From: an uncultured Lachnospiraceae bacterium
Lineage (GTDB): Bacteria; Bacillota; Clostridia; Lachnospirales; Lachnospiraceae
Reading direction: 5' to 3'
Length of the DNA: 64,000 nucleotides
Assembly: GCA_934339135.1 (NCBI GenBank)
Contig: CAKRHP010000012.1
Span: 1 to 64,000, forward strand
Shown here: in pieces, positions 1 through 7,937 of the stretch
Layout: each line of letters opens with the position of its first letter
Numbering within the stretch: position 1 is the stretch's first letter
Position numbers and translations under genes: made by a program
The notes under the pieces: model-generated
The model's database searches: none
What the model was told of the DNA's origin: nothing
What the model saw: only the letters and a program-made list of their open reading frames with translations

Positions 1-53
1 GGAAGTGCGGTAACGCATGGAGCTGACTGTCACTAATAGGTCGAAGGCTTATC
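1..53 (+). rRNA. rrl: 23S ribosomal RNA, 3' end only
   Basis: The first ~53 bases match the conserved end of bacterial 23S rRNA: the segment reading AGCTGAC..ACTAATAGGTCG followed by a pyrimidine-rich end. The rest of the gene lies upstream of the window, and the exact 3' end is uncertain by a few bases. No 5S rRNA sequence follows before the tRNA genes, so 5S must lie elsewhere, possibly upstream of 16S as in some Clostridia. Confidence 0.85.
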
Positions 54-73
54 CAAAAGAAACGGGAAGCTGG

Positions 74-103
74 TTGCAAAAAGCAGCGGGAAGATGTTAT
101 AAT
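74..103 (+). promoter_or_regulatory. Promoter of the Asn-Glu-Cys tRNA cluster
   Basis: TTGCAA (74-79), an 18-base spacer and a perfect TATAAT (98-103). The expected start near 110 leaves about 50 bases of 5' leader before tRNA-Asn. Hence the tRNAs can be transcribed independently of the rRNA operon read-through. Confidence 0.6.
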
Positions 104-160
104 ACAGAGAGATCTGTAGTCGGTATACAGTTTTGAAGGTATCTGCTTTCAAAAAGATGA

Positions 161-232
161 TCCTCGATAGCTCAATGGTAGAGCACTCGGCTGTTAACCG
201 AGTTGTTGTAGGTTCGAGCCCTACTCGGGGAG
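161..232 (+). tRNA. tRNA-Asn(GTT)
   Basis: 72-nt cloverleaf. The acceptor arm TCCTCGA (161-167) pairs with TCGGGGA ending at 231, and the discriminator is G232. The anticodon loop CTGTTAA (191-197) gives anticodon GTT, and the T-loop is GGTTCGAGCC. CCA is not encoded. Confidence 0.95.
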
Positions 233-282
233 TTTTCCTATTTTGGGATATTTTCCAGAGACGGGACATATAATAAATCAAT

Positions 283-354
283 GGCTCCATGGTCAAGCGG
301 TTAAGACATCGCCCTTTCACGGCGGTAACACGGGTTCAAATCCCGTTGGAGTCA
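283..354 (+). tRNA. tRNA-Glu(TTC)
   Basis: 72-nt cloverleaf. Acceptor GGCTCCA (283-289) pairs with TGGAGTC, followed by discriminator A354. The anticodon stem CGCC/GGCG encloses CTTTCAC, giving anticodon TTC. CCA is not encoded. Confidence 0.95.
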
Positions 355-360
355 CTATAT

Positions 361-432
361 GGCGCAGTAGCCAAGTGGTAAGGCAATGGTCTGCAACACC
401 AGTATGCGCCGGTTCAAATCCGGCCTGCGCCT
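361..432 (+). tRNA. tRNA-Cys(GCA)
   Basis: 72-nt cloverleaf. Acceptor GGCGCAG (361-367) pairs with CTGCGCC (425-431), and the discriminator U432 is typical of tRNA-Cys. The anticodon loop CTGCAAC gives GCA. It lies only 6 bases after tRNA-Glu, so the two are clearly co-transcribed. Confidence 0.95.
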
Positions 433-435
433 CTC

Positions 436-472
436 AAATCCTTGAAACGCTGATGTTTCGAGGATTTTTTTC
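436..472 (+). terminator. Intrinsic terminator of the tRNA cluster
   Basis: An inverted repeat of about 13 bp (AAATCCTTGAAAC with its near-complement) encloses a short loop and runs into a T-tract at 465-471, immediately after tRNA-Cys. Confidence 0.8.
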
Positions 473-552
473 TATATATAAATACTGAAAATAAAACATC
501 ATTATTTGCAAATAACAAATAGATGATGCAGGAAAGTGGAAAAGGAAAATCT

Positions 553-1023
553 ATGAATGATAAGGAAAGTATCAAAAAAGAATCCGTAAAAGAGATTGGA
601 TTCCAGGAGGAAATTTACCGGCAGTTTGGAGAGAGCCGATTAAAGCCGGAGCAGTATTCGGCATTGGGACTGGCATATATCGGCGATGCTGTTTATGATT
701 TGATCATACGGACGCTGGTGCTTCGTAAAGGCAATTACAGCGTAAAAGCATTTCATAAAATGACCAGCAGTATCGTGAAGGCAGAAGCACAGGCGCGGCT
801 GGTGGAGGCAATAGAGCCGGATCTTACAGAAGAAGAAACACGTATTTTTCATCATGGAAGAAATGCAAAGTCAGGAACATCAGCGAAAAACGCATCAATC
901 ATTGATTATCGGATCGCTACAGGCTTTGAGGCACTGATCGGATATTTATATCTGAAAGAGCAGATGCCACGGGTTATTGAACTGATCGGGATGGGATTAG
1001 AGCGTACCGAACAGTATTCGTGA
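553..1023 (+). CDS. mrnC: Mini-ribonuclease 3 (MrnC)
   Basis: Mini-RNase III, a dimeric RNase III-fold enzyme without a dsRNA-binding domain that matures the ends of 23S rRNA precursors. The RNase III core is seen near residues 35-60 as ALGLAYIGDAVYDLIIR, and the second helix as HGRNAKSGTSAKNAS, followed by the GFEALIGYLYL motif. The chosen ATG at 553 follows AAAGGAAA at 541-548; an in-frame ATG at 523 lacks a good site. This gives 156 residues, close to the family size of about 140. The gene lies beside rlmB, the usual Firmicutes pairing, and just after an rRNA operon. Cytoplasmic; no odd features. Confidence 0.93.
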   Translation: MNDKESIKKESVKEIGFQEEIYRQFGESRLKPEQYSALGLAYIGDAVYDLIIRTLVLRKGNYSVKAFHKMTSSIVKAEAQARLVEAIEPDLTEEETRIFHHGRNAKSGTSAKNASIIDYRIATGFEALIGYLYLKEQMPRVIELIGMGLERTEQYS

Positions 1024-1144
1024 TATGCAAAACGATAAATTGATCATAATGGGCAGATAAGTCTGTTTGCAAGGCATAAGAAATCATCGAAACAGATGAG
1101 CAAAGATCATCTATAATATGAATATGGAGAAAGGACGAACAGAT

Positions 1145-1897
1145 ATGAGATACGAGGAGCTTACCATAGAAGGAAGAAATGCCGTACTGGAGGCATTTCG
1201 TGCAGGAAAGACCATTGATAAAGTGTTTCTGCTGGATGGATGTCAGGATGGCCCGATCCGGACCATCCTGCGGGAAGCCAAGAAGGTAGACACCATTGTA
1301 AATTTTGTAAAAAAAGAACGATTGGATCAGATGTCGGAGACAGGAAAACATCAGGGTGTTATTGCTTATGCGGCAGCGTATGAGTACGGAACTATAGAGG
1401 AGATGCTAGAGACAGCGGAGAAAAAGGGTGAGGCTCCGTTCCTGATCCTTTTGGACAATATTGAGGATCCCCACAATCTGGGATCGATCATCCGTACCGC
1501 AAACCAGGTGGGAGCTCATGGAGTGATCATTCCGAAACGTCGTGCGGTTGGTTTAACAGCAACCGTAGCAAAGGCTTCTGCCGGAGCCATTAATTATACG
1601 CCGGTGGCAAAGGTGACGAATCTGGTCAGAACAATGGAAGAGTTGAAGGAAAAAGGAATGTGGTTTGTCTGTGGTGACATGGACGGAGACTCAATGTATT
1701 CTCTTGATCTGACAGGACCGATGGGAGTTGTGATTGGAAATGAAGGGGATGGCGTGAGTCGTCTTGTGAAAGAGAATTGTGATTTTGTGGCAAGTATACC
1801 GATGTTTGGAGATATTGACTCCCTCAATGCGTCTGTAGCCATGGGTGTGCTTTCTTATGAGATTGTACGTCAGAGACTTAATAAGGCTGGAAAATAA
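1145..1897 (+). CDS. rlmB: 23S rRNA (guanosine-2'-O-)-methyltransferase RlmB (SpoU/TrmH family)
   Basis: SPOUT-class RNA ribose methyltransferase. An N-terminal substrate-binding domain (residues 1-75, opening EGRNAVLEAF) is followed by the trefoil-knot domain. Motif 1 is seen as NIEDPHNLGSIIRTA, motif 2 as GVVIGNEGDGVS, and motif 3 as SLNASVAMGVLSYE. ATG 1145 is preferred over ATG 1118 because AAGGACG at 1131-1137 precedes it at normal spacing, giving 250 residues, the usual family length. It lies 121 bases after mrnC. A TATAAT at 1112-1117 may give it its own weak promoter, but the -35 is poor. Family assignment is firm; the G2251 target is inferred from the family. Confidence 0.93.
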   Translation: MRYEELTIEGRNAVLEAFRAGKTIDKVFLLDGCQDGPIRTILREAKKVDTIVNFVKKERLDQMSETGKHQGVIAYAAAYEYGTIEEMLETAEKKGEAPFLILLDNIEDPHNLGSIIRTANQVGAHGVIIPKRRAVGLTATVAKASAGAINYTPVAKVTNLVRTMEELKEKGMWFVCGDMDGDSMYSLDLTGPMGVVIGNEGDGVSRLVKENCDFVASIPMFGDIDSLNASVAMGVLSYEIVRQRLNKAGK

Positions 1898-1988
1898 TTT
1901 AAGACAGCGGTAAATTTTGGAATAAATCATCAAATAGGATCTGTTTAAGGGGAGAAAACCGTAATACCGGTTTGGAGGATGGAAGAGA

Positions 1989-2609
1989 ATGACGGAAAAT
2001 TTTGAGACAATGTCGGAGGAAGAACTGATCTGTCGGGCACAGAGCCAGGATCATGCGGCGATAGATGCATTAATGCGGCGATATAAAGGAATTGTCCGGA
2101 AACGTGCAAGGTCGTTGTTTATGATCGGTGGTGATCAGGATGATCTGATGCAGGAGGGGATGATTGGTCTTTTTAAGGCGATTCAGGATTATGACAGTTC
2201 CAAGGAGACCGTCTTTTCCACTTTTGCGGAGCTTTGTATCAGCAGGCAGTTATATTCGGCGGTAAAGTCCTCTAACCGCAAAAAAAATATTCCGTTAAAT
2301 ACGTATGTTTCGATTTATTCTCCGGCATATTCAGAGCAGGATGGAGCAGAGGATGGCAATTTTATGGTGGATCACTCTCTAGAGGCGGCAGAACTAAGTC
2401 CGGAGGAAATATTGATCGACCGGGAAAATGTAGAAAATCTTTGCAAACAGATTGAAACCGTATTAAGTCCATTGGAGAAAAAGGTGTTTGATCTTTATAT
2501 GGATGGTATGACATATCAGGAGATTGCAAAGCAGATGGAAAAGGAGCCGAAATCTATTGACAATGCCCTGCAGCGGATCAAGACGAAAGTAAATAAAGCG
2601 ATGAAATGA
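1989..2609 (+). CDS. sigH: RNA polymerase sigma factor SigH (sporulation/transition-phase)
   Basis: Sigma-70-type factor of 206 residues. Region 2 is seen at residues ~20-90: a core-binding helix, then DQDDLMQEGMIGLFKAI, and the region 2.4 stretch with FSTFAELCISRQLYSA. Region 4 is at the C-terminus, with LSPLEKKVFDLYMDGMTYQEIA and a helix-turn-helix. The sequence and the position after mrnC-rlmB fit SigH, which switches on early sporulation genes in Bacilli and Clostridia. GGAGG at 1974-1978 precedes the ATG by about 10 bases. There is no anti-sigma gene next to it. Confidence 0.9.
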   Translation: MTENFETMSEEELICRAQSQDHAAIDALMRRYKGIVRKRARSLFMIGGDQDDLMQEGMIGLFKAIQDYDSSKETVFSTFAELCISRQLYSAVKSSNRKKNIPLNTYVSIYSPAYSEQDGAEDGNFMVDHSLEAAELSPEEILIDRENVENLCKQIETVLSPLEKKVFDLYMDGMTYQEIAKQMEKEPKSIDNALQRIKTKVNKAMK

Positions 2610-2627
2610 TAAATAAACTTCGTGTCC

Positions 2628-2679
2628 TTGACAAATATCGACCATCGATATATAATTTTTTATATCGATGGTCGATATT
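2628..2679 (+). promoter_or_regulatory. PadR promoter with twin palindromic operators
   Basis: Perfect consensus promoter: TTGACA (2628-2633), 17-base spacer, TATAAT (2651-2656). The spacer is filled by ATATCGA-CCA-TCGATAT (2635-2651). A second palindrome, ATATCGA-TGG-TCGATAT (2662-2678), sits just downstream. The two sites are also inverted copies of each other, giving a perfect 19-bp inverted repeat with an 8-base loop (2634-2652 / 2661-2679). Both would block RNA polymerase if occupied. The obvious candidate ligand is the PadR protein encoded 40 bases downstream (inference). Confidence 0.75.
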
Positions 2680-2719
2680 GTTATGCGCAAAATAATTAAG
2701 GAAAGGTTGGAGATAACGC

Positions 2720-3046
2720 ATGGATAAAAGTTTATTGTCCGGCAGTAATGCCATGCTGCTGTTGCAGCTATTGAAGGATCAGGATATGTATGGCTACCAG
2801 ATGATCGAGGAACTGAGGAAACAATCCCGGGATGTTTTTGAGATGAAGGTAGGGACGCTATATCCGCTGTTGCATTCTATGGAAAAGAATGGTTTTTTGA
2901 TCTCCTATGAAGGAGATGCTGCGGGGAAAAAGAGAATTTATTACCAGATCACAAAAGATGGCAGAAAGGAGCTGGATCGCAAAAAAGGGGAGTGGACGGA
3001 GTATGCAGAGGCAGTCATACGTGTGATGCAGCTGCAGCTTGATTAA
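2720..3046 (+). CDS. PadR-family transcriptional regulator
   Basis: A 108-residue PadR-type winged-helix repressor. Seen are the N-terminal LLLLQLLKDQDMYGYQMIEEL helix-turn-helix, the recognition region with KVGTLYPLLHSMEKNG, and the wing with KRIYYQITKDGRKEL. The C-terminal helix is short, so it belongs to the small PadR subgroup that dimerises through one helix. PadR proteins usually repress their own operon and respond to membrane-active or small-molecule stress. Here the operator-like promoter directly upstream supports autoregulation. The membrane-protein gene 38 bases downstream is probably co-transcribed. Confidence 0.9.
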   Translation: MDKSLLSGSNAMLLLQLLKDQDMYGYQMIEELRKQSRDVFEMKVGTLYPLLHSMEKNGFLISYEGDAAGKKRIYYQITKDGRKELDRKKGEWTEYAEAVIRVMQLQLD

Positions 3047-3084
3047 ATGCATGTCACACACGGCAAAATAATGGAGGGGATGCG

Positions 3085-4623
3085 ATGGGCAGGACAGATA
3101 AGGATAATGTATTGCGAGGAGATGGAAGTGGGATAGGGGAAACAGATCAAAAGCGGCGATATCTGTTACAATTGACAGAGCAGCTGCAGTATCATCCGAT
3201 ACGGCAGAAGATTTACCGGGAATATGAGGAGCATATTGATGATGAAACAGAATACGGGATGTCAATGGGCATGACGAGGGCGGAGGCAGTGGAGGCTGCT
3301 GTAGAACAGATGGGAGATCCGGTGGAGACCGGAAAGGCACTGGATGAGATTCACCGTCCGGAAAAGGTACTGCTTCCATGGCTTGGGATGCTTTTAGTAT
3401 TGGGGCTTGGTATGGCATTGATATATACTGTTCAGAGGGATATGCAGGGGCAGCTTTGGTCGCTTGTTTCTGCAGCATTACCCAGAAGGATACAGATTAA
3501 CTGGACAGACTTATGCCTGTGCATTATTATTTTTACGTTTGTGTCCTATTTTTCGTACACTAAATATCAGAAGTTTAGTGTGTGGACAGGGGGGATACTT
3601 ATGATCGCTCCGTTATGGTATCTGGTACACAGGACAGGAATTTTGGGTAATGTTTGTCAGACTTTGGATGATGTGGCTCAACAGTTGCTGGGAGGGGAAA
3701 AGGGTTGGATCACTAGAAGATACTATCTGTTGTATGTACCGGTTTACGGACTGATGCTTTCGTACTGGAAGGGAAAACCGCATCAATTGGAGAAGTCTCT
3801 TCTGGCAATGGTGCTGCCTCTTGTAATCTCCTTTGATCCGTCTGTGACAGAAAGTGAACTTGGAAGCTGGGGGAACTTCACGTTCTGGACACTGGCACTG
3901 TATCTGGCATTTGTGTTTGTAATGGCAGTGCAGCTTAATATCATTTCTCTGCCCAAAAGGAGAACAGCCTGGGTCACCGGGATCACACTTGTGTTGGCGA
4001 GAGGAATCTATATGCTGTATGATTTTGCAGTCGTGTGTCATGCACAGTGGTCTGTATATTATCACCATGCCGGTTGGAATACGATGTTTCTGTTTTTTTC
4101 AGAGAAACGGAGGCGGGCGTATAGTGCATTGTGGAAAACGATTGTGGGGGACGATCAGGTTTCGGCATTGCAGTTATTTCATGTGCAGATCATGCAGGGG
4201 ATCAAATGGATCGGAACAAGTGACATTCTGACGCAGAAGCTAGCGCAGGATGAATATTCTGCAGAACAGGTGTATTTATATCTTACGTATGGTGATCTGA
4301 ATACACTTATGGCATATGTAGGGATTTTGCCGGTGGTATTCGTGTTGGGAACATTGACGGCCTTTACCATATGGTTGGTTAGAAAAGCATGGAAGCAGTC
4401 AAATGGTACCGGCAGACTGCTGGGAGCTTCCATTGGACTAGTCATTTTATTCCGCATCCTTTATGCAGTGGCACAGGCATTCAGCATGACACCGGGAAAT
4501 CATTATGTTGGATTGCTTCCGGTATTCGGGGGAATCGGCACGGAGGATTATAGCGGTATTGCAGAGGTATTGGCATTGTATGGCATGCTGTTAAGCGTTT
4601 ATCGTTATCGGAATGTATCGTGA
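3085..4623 (+). CDS. SEDS-like (FtsW/RodA/SpoVE) membrane protein with N-terminal permease-prefix domain
   Basis: 512 residues. The first ~95 residues are soluble and resemble the HAAS/permease-prefix domain (YREYEEHIDDETEYGMSMGMTRAEAVEAAVEQMGDP), commonly found downstream of PadR genes. About 10 hydrophobic segments follow. The C-terminal 130 residues resemble FtsW/RodA: a long outer loop with ALQLFHVQIMQGIKWIGTSD, then YGDLNTLMAYVGI where SEDS proteins have HTDFIFA.IGEE, and NHYVGLLPVFGG where they have LGLLPVTGLTLPF. Asp404 may align with the catalytic Asp of SEDS glycosyltransferases (inference). Homology is moderate, so it may be a regulatory or altered-substrate member. GGAGGGG precedes ATG 3085. 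Confidence 0.65.
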   Translation: MGRTDKDNVLRGDGSGIGETDQKRRYLLQLTEQLQYHPIRQKIYREYEEHIDDETEYGMSMGMTRAEAVEAAVEQMGDPVETGKALDEIHRPEKVLLPWLGMLLVLGLGMALIYTVQRDMQGQLWSLVSAALPRRIQINWTDLCLCIIIFTFVSYFSYTKYQKFSVWTGGILMIAPLWYLVHRTGILGNVCQTLDDVAQQLLGGEKGWITRRYYLLYVPVYGLMLSYWKGKPHQLEKSLLAMVLPLVISFDPSVTESELGSWGNFTFWTLALYLAFVFVMAVQLNIISLPKRRTAWVTGITLVLARGIYMLYDFAVVCHAQWSVYYHHAGWNTMFLFFSEKRRRAYSALWKTIVGDDQVSALQLFHVQIMQGIKWIGTSDILTQKLAQDEYSAEQVYLYLTYGDLNTLMAYVGILPVVFVLGTLTAFTIWLVRKAWKQSNGTGRLLGASIGLVILFRILYAVAQAFSMTPGNHYVGLLPVFGGIGTEDYSGIAEVLALYGMLLSVYRYRNVS

Positions 4624-4630
4624 AAAAATA

Positions 4631-4683
4631 GGGGCTGCGCCTTAACGTTTTTTTTGTTTAGTTAAGGCGACAGCCTCATTTTT
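4631..4683. terminator. Bidirectional terminator between convergent genes
   Basis: A 15-16 bp inverted repeat (GGGGCTGCGCCTTAAC with near-complement GTTAAGGCGACAGCCTC) has T-rich flanks on both sides. It lies between the + strand SEDS-like gene and the - strand surface-protein gene. Confidence 0.75.
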
Positions 4684-4728
4684 GAGTTCGTAAGATTTTC
4701 AAAAGCAGTGTTATTTCATTTTTTTGTT

Positions 4729-5562
4729 TTATTTTCTTCTGACAATAATGACTCCGCCGATCGCAACTAAGATAATAACTGCTGCAGCAATTGGAAGAAC
4801 CGGTACAGCGGAATGACCGGTGGAATGATTTGTTTCACTGGATGAAGCCTGGTTGTCAGAAGAAGGTGATTCATCAGTGGCAACGGCATCAGGATTATCA
4901 TAATCAAAACCGGATACGGTAAAGGTGATCTCCACACTTTCATCGCCGGTTCCCTGTAACAGCTTCCAGCCACTTTCCGCGGATTCGGAAAGTCCCTTGG
5001 CAGCCACTTCCTTTACAAGCTCGGCGCGCCAGTGATTCAACAAAAGAATAACCATACCACCCTGCAGATAAGGTTCCTCGTTTTCCGGAATACCTTCATC
5101 AAAGCTCAGGATTTCTTTGCCGTTGATGGATGCTTTGACATCGGTAAATTTGACCTTATCATTTAATGGAATATCCGTGGCGATGTGAAGCTGGGAGATG
5201 TCCGTTTCATTCATGGCATCCAGACCCTCCAGCTTGACGGTATAGGTACCGTTGCCGGCAATTTCTGCATTCGCGAGAGTACCGGTAGCAGCGGTGTCTT
5301 TGTTTGTTTCTTTGTCTGTGTACATCAGATTGTCTGCGTTTCCTGTATTGTAATAACTGTTCTGGGATTTTTCATAATATCCCATGTGAGTCAGCCAGAG
5401 ATTGGTGCAGGTCTGGATTCCCAAGGTTGCGTGATATTTACCGTTGGGATCAAAGGACGCTTTCTTTTTCTTGGCAGCCTGTGCCGGACTGACCGAAAAA
5501 GCGGACAGTGCCAATGTGACAGTTAAGAGAAAAGCCGTTAATTTTTTATTGTTTTTAATCAT
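4729..5562 (-). CDS. Secreted, C-terminally membrane-anchored protein of unknown function
   Basis: 277 residues. A signal peptide (MIKNNKKLTAFLLTVTLALS, cleavage after AQA near residue 29) is followed by a Ser/Thr-rich spacer (residues ~225-245) and a C-terminal membrane segment ending in VRRK, so the domain of ~190 residues sits outside the cell on a stalk. That domain starts GKYHATLGIQTCTNLW and looks all-beta, rather like carbohydrate-binding modules of Lachnospiraceae surface enzymes, but I cannot assign a family. No sortase motif. The ribosome site GAAAGGATT precedes the start. Monocistronic, divergent from the LRR protein gene. Confidence 0.75.
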   Translation of the reverse strand: MIKNNKKLTAFLLTVTLALSAFSVSPAQAAKKKKASFDPNGKYHATLGIQTCTNLWLTHMGYYEKSQNSYYNTGNADNLMYTDKETNKDTAATGTLANAEIAGNGTYTVKLEGLDAMNETDISQLHIATDIPLNDKVKFTDVKASINGKEILSFDEGIPENEEPYLQGGMVILLLNHWRAELVKEVAAKGLSESAESGWKLLQGTGDESVEITFTVSGFDYDNPDAVATDESPSSDNQASSSETNHSTGHSAVPVLPIAAAVIILVAIGGVIIVRRK

Positions 5563-5663
5563 ATATTTAAATCCTTTCTATGAATTAAATTCCTTTTATT
5601 AGTGTAACATGAGCAGAGAGAGGAGACAAGGTTGTTTTTTGGTTATTCTAATTCCTTAAATGA

Positions 5664-5692
5664 TTGTTTTATCACAGAAAAACTGTTATTAT
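5664..5692 (+). promoter_or_regulatory. Promoter for the LRR surface protein
   Basis: TTGTTT (5664-5669), 17-base spacer, TATTAT (5687-5692), placing the start about 30 bases before the ATG at 5730. Confidence 0.45.
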
Positions 5693-5729
5693 TTTGATAT
5701 GAAAAAGATAAAACACAGGAGTATCGGAA

Positions 5730-7871
5730 ATGAAAATAAAAAGTTCATTACGAATATATAAAATATGTGTCTGGATATTAAGTGGTATTTTATTGTTCCA
5801 GAGTGCAGCCGGTGCCGTACCACAGAAAACGAAAGCGATCAAAAATGTGAACAGTGGTCTGCCAAACAGCGGCATGGGATCAGACAAGCTCTATCAGGCA
5901 GCATATATGGAAGAAGAAATGAAGGGCGATGAGAGCCTGGAATGGTTTCCAATGGAAATTACAGAGGATAAGCCTTATGCCATTATTTGGTCGGGGGATC
6001 CGGGGGAGGGATTGGGGAATTATCTTCTCAGGATCACAGGAACTTCGGAACAGGAAACTGACGGAGAGCTGGTATATCAGTTTCAGCAAAAAACGAAAGA
6101 CAATCCGTATGAAGTTTATGAATGGAATACCGAGTATACATATAAGATTAATCAGTGGATATCGGACAAGGGGAGAACTTACAGTTCTTTGTTTCCGTAT
6201 GATCTGTATGATGAATGTTGCGAATGGAGAGTTTATTTTGATCAGGAAACGGTTCAGAAAATGACGGAGGCCGGACTGAAGCTGAGGTATTCCCTGGAGA
6301 AAACTACGGAGTGGGGAAACTATGGCGGGATATTGTGGCATTATGAAGAAGGGTATCCAACTTGGGAATATTTAAAGCCTATCCGGCAATATGCCCGAGT
6401 GTATGATTATGCAGAATCCCCGAATGGTAACTGGGAGATTTCTGTTCCGGAGCAATTAGGAGGATATCCGGTAGAGGTAATAGGCCTTCTGGCATTTTAC
6501 AGGATCAATGATGTGAGCAAAATAACTTTGCCGGAGGGATTGTTATCTTTGGAAGGGCAGGCACTGTCGTTTCTACCGAATATTCAGGAACTGGAACTTC
6601 CATCCACCTTGTGTGTGGTTAGCGGAGGTTCGTTCTATCGACTGGGTGACAGACTTCGGGTAAAGGTCTCAGAGGAGTCACCTTATTATGAAATCGTTGA
6701 CGAGTGTTTGATCCAAAAGAGAAATGGAGAACTTGCTGCTTATCTGAATGAAGGAGTCCGTTATTGTATATTGCCGGATGAAGTGAAATATATCAGTCCC
6801 GGTGCTTTTTGTGAGAATTATCTTATCTCTTTAACGGTTCCGGCAGGAGTACAGAGTATATGGAATATGAGCGTGGCAGCCTGGCCGGAATTAAAAAAGC
6901 TGGTGTTATATAACTCTGACTGCGAGATCAACGGCCCGGAAATTTCCAAATTATGCAAAGAGGTCGTGGTATACAGTTATTCCGGCGGAGAGGTGCAAAA
7001 GCAGTGTGAGGAGAATGGAATTGCATTTCAGGCATTGGATCCGGTGCCGACAAAGGCACCGACACAAACGCAGACTCCTGCCGGGAGTCCGACACCAACC
7101 AAAGTGCCATCTCCCATACCAACACGAACCCCTGACAAAGCTGCCAATACATCGGCACCGACGAAGCAGCCGGATATAACCAATGCACCGGAGATGACAG
7201 AAACACCGGAGCCGGCAAAGTCATCAGATCCTGTGCAGACAGAGACACCGGCGGGATCCACGGGAGCTTCTGCAGTGCCTGTGATAACGGCAAAACCGGC
7301 AGCGTTATCCATGCAGATAGAACAAAAAAGTGGCAAGGTAACGATTCGTTGGAAAAAGGTATCCGGGGCAGCCGGTTATAAAGTGTATCGTTCCACACAG
7401 AGTAAAAGTAAGGGATTTCGGCTCCAAAAGGGATTACAGGCAAATGCAAATGCTTATGTAGACGGGAACGTGCAAAAAGGGAAAAAATATTATTATAAGG
7501 TCAGTGCGCAGATCAGGCAGAAAGATTCTGCAGTCAGAGAAGTGTATTCCAAGGCTGGGGAGATACAGATCAAACCGGGGGACATACCGTCCTTTTCTGT
7601 TACAAAACGAAGGGCGGGAAATATTCCATATCTTCAGATCAAAGTGAAGAGGAGAAGGAAGGAATATGCACAGATATATGTGGCAGTAGATGGCGGCTCC
7701 TATAAAAAGCTGGTACTCAGCAACAGCTCCATTGGAAAGTTAAAGGGAGTATTCCGCATCCGATACCGGGAGGGATATCATTATTTTCAGATCAGACTCA
7801 GGACATATAAGATCGTGTCAGGGAAAAAAGCGTACAGTGATTTTTCTCATCCCGTGAAGGTAAAGCTGTAA
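5730..7871 (+). CDS. Secreted BspA-type leucine-rich-repeat protein with FN3 domain
   Basis: 713 residues with an N-terminal signal segment (residues 8-29). Residues ~40-220 form an unassigned domain. Residues ~230-420 carry LRR_5/BspA-type repeats (VSKITLPEGLLSLEG, IQELELPSTLCVVSGGSF, VRYCILPDEVKYISPGAF, SLTVPAGVQSIW). A Thr/Pro linker follows (residues ~430-525), then an FN3-like domain (VTIRWKKVSGAAGYKVYRS) and a final basic beta domain. BspA-type repeats are typical of surface adhesins. There is no sortase or membrane anchor, so retention may rely on the basic C-terminus. AGGAG precedes the ATG. Confidence 0.8.
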   Translation: MKIKSSLRIYKICVWILSGILLFQSAAGAVPQKTKAIKNVNSGLPNSGMGSDKLYQAAYMEEEMKGDESLEWFPMEITEDKPYAIIWSGDPGEGLGNYLLRITGTSEQETDGELVYQFQQKTKDNPYEVYEWNTEYTYKINQWISDKGRTYSSLFPYDLYDECCEWRVYFDQETVQKMTEAGLKLRYSLEKTTEWGNYGGILWHYEEGYPTWEYLKPIRQYARVYDYAESPNGNWEISVPEQLGGYPVEVIGLLAFYRINDVSKITLPEGLLSLEGQALSFLPNIQELELPSTLCVVSGGSFYRLGDRLRVKVSEESPYYEIVDECLIQKRNGELAAYLNEGVRYCILPDEVKYISPGAFCENYLISLTVPAGVQSIWNMSVAAWPELKKLVLYNSDCEINGPEISKLCKEVVVYSYSGGEVQKQCEENGIAFQALDPVPTKAPTQTQTPAGSPTPTKVPSPIPTRTPDKAANTSAPTKQPDITNAPEMTETPEPAKSSDPVQTETPAGSTGASAVPVITAKPAALSMQIEQKSGKVTIRWKKVSGAAGYKVYRSTQSKSKGFRLQKGLQANANAYVDGNVQKGKKYYYKVSAQIRQKDSAVREVYSKAGEIQIKPGDIPSFSVTKRRAGNIPYLQIKVKRRRKEYAQIYVAVDGGSYKKLVLSNSSIGKLKGVFRIRYREGYHYFQIRLRTYKIVSGKKAYSDFSHPVKVKL

Positions 7872-7882
7872 AAAACTATTAA

Positions 7883-7934
7883 ATAATCTGATGCTTGGGC
7901 GTGAAATGATCCCTGCATCAGATTATTGTTTTTG
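7883..7934. terminator. Bidirectional terminator
   Basis: A perfect 12-bp inverted repeat, ATAATCTGATGC (7883-7894) and GCATCAGATTAT (7915-7926), runs into TTGTTTTTG on the + strand. It serves the convergent LRR-protein and unknown genes. Confidence 0.75.
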
Positions 7935-7937
7935 TAA

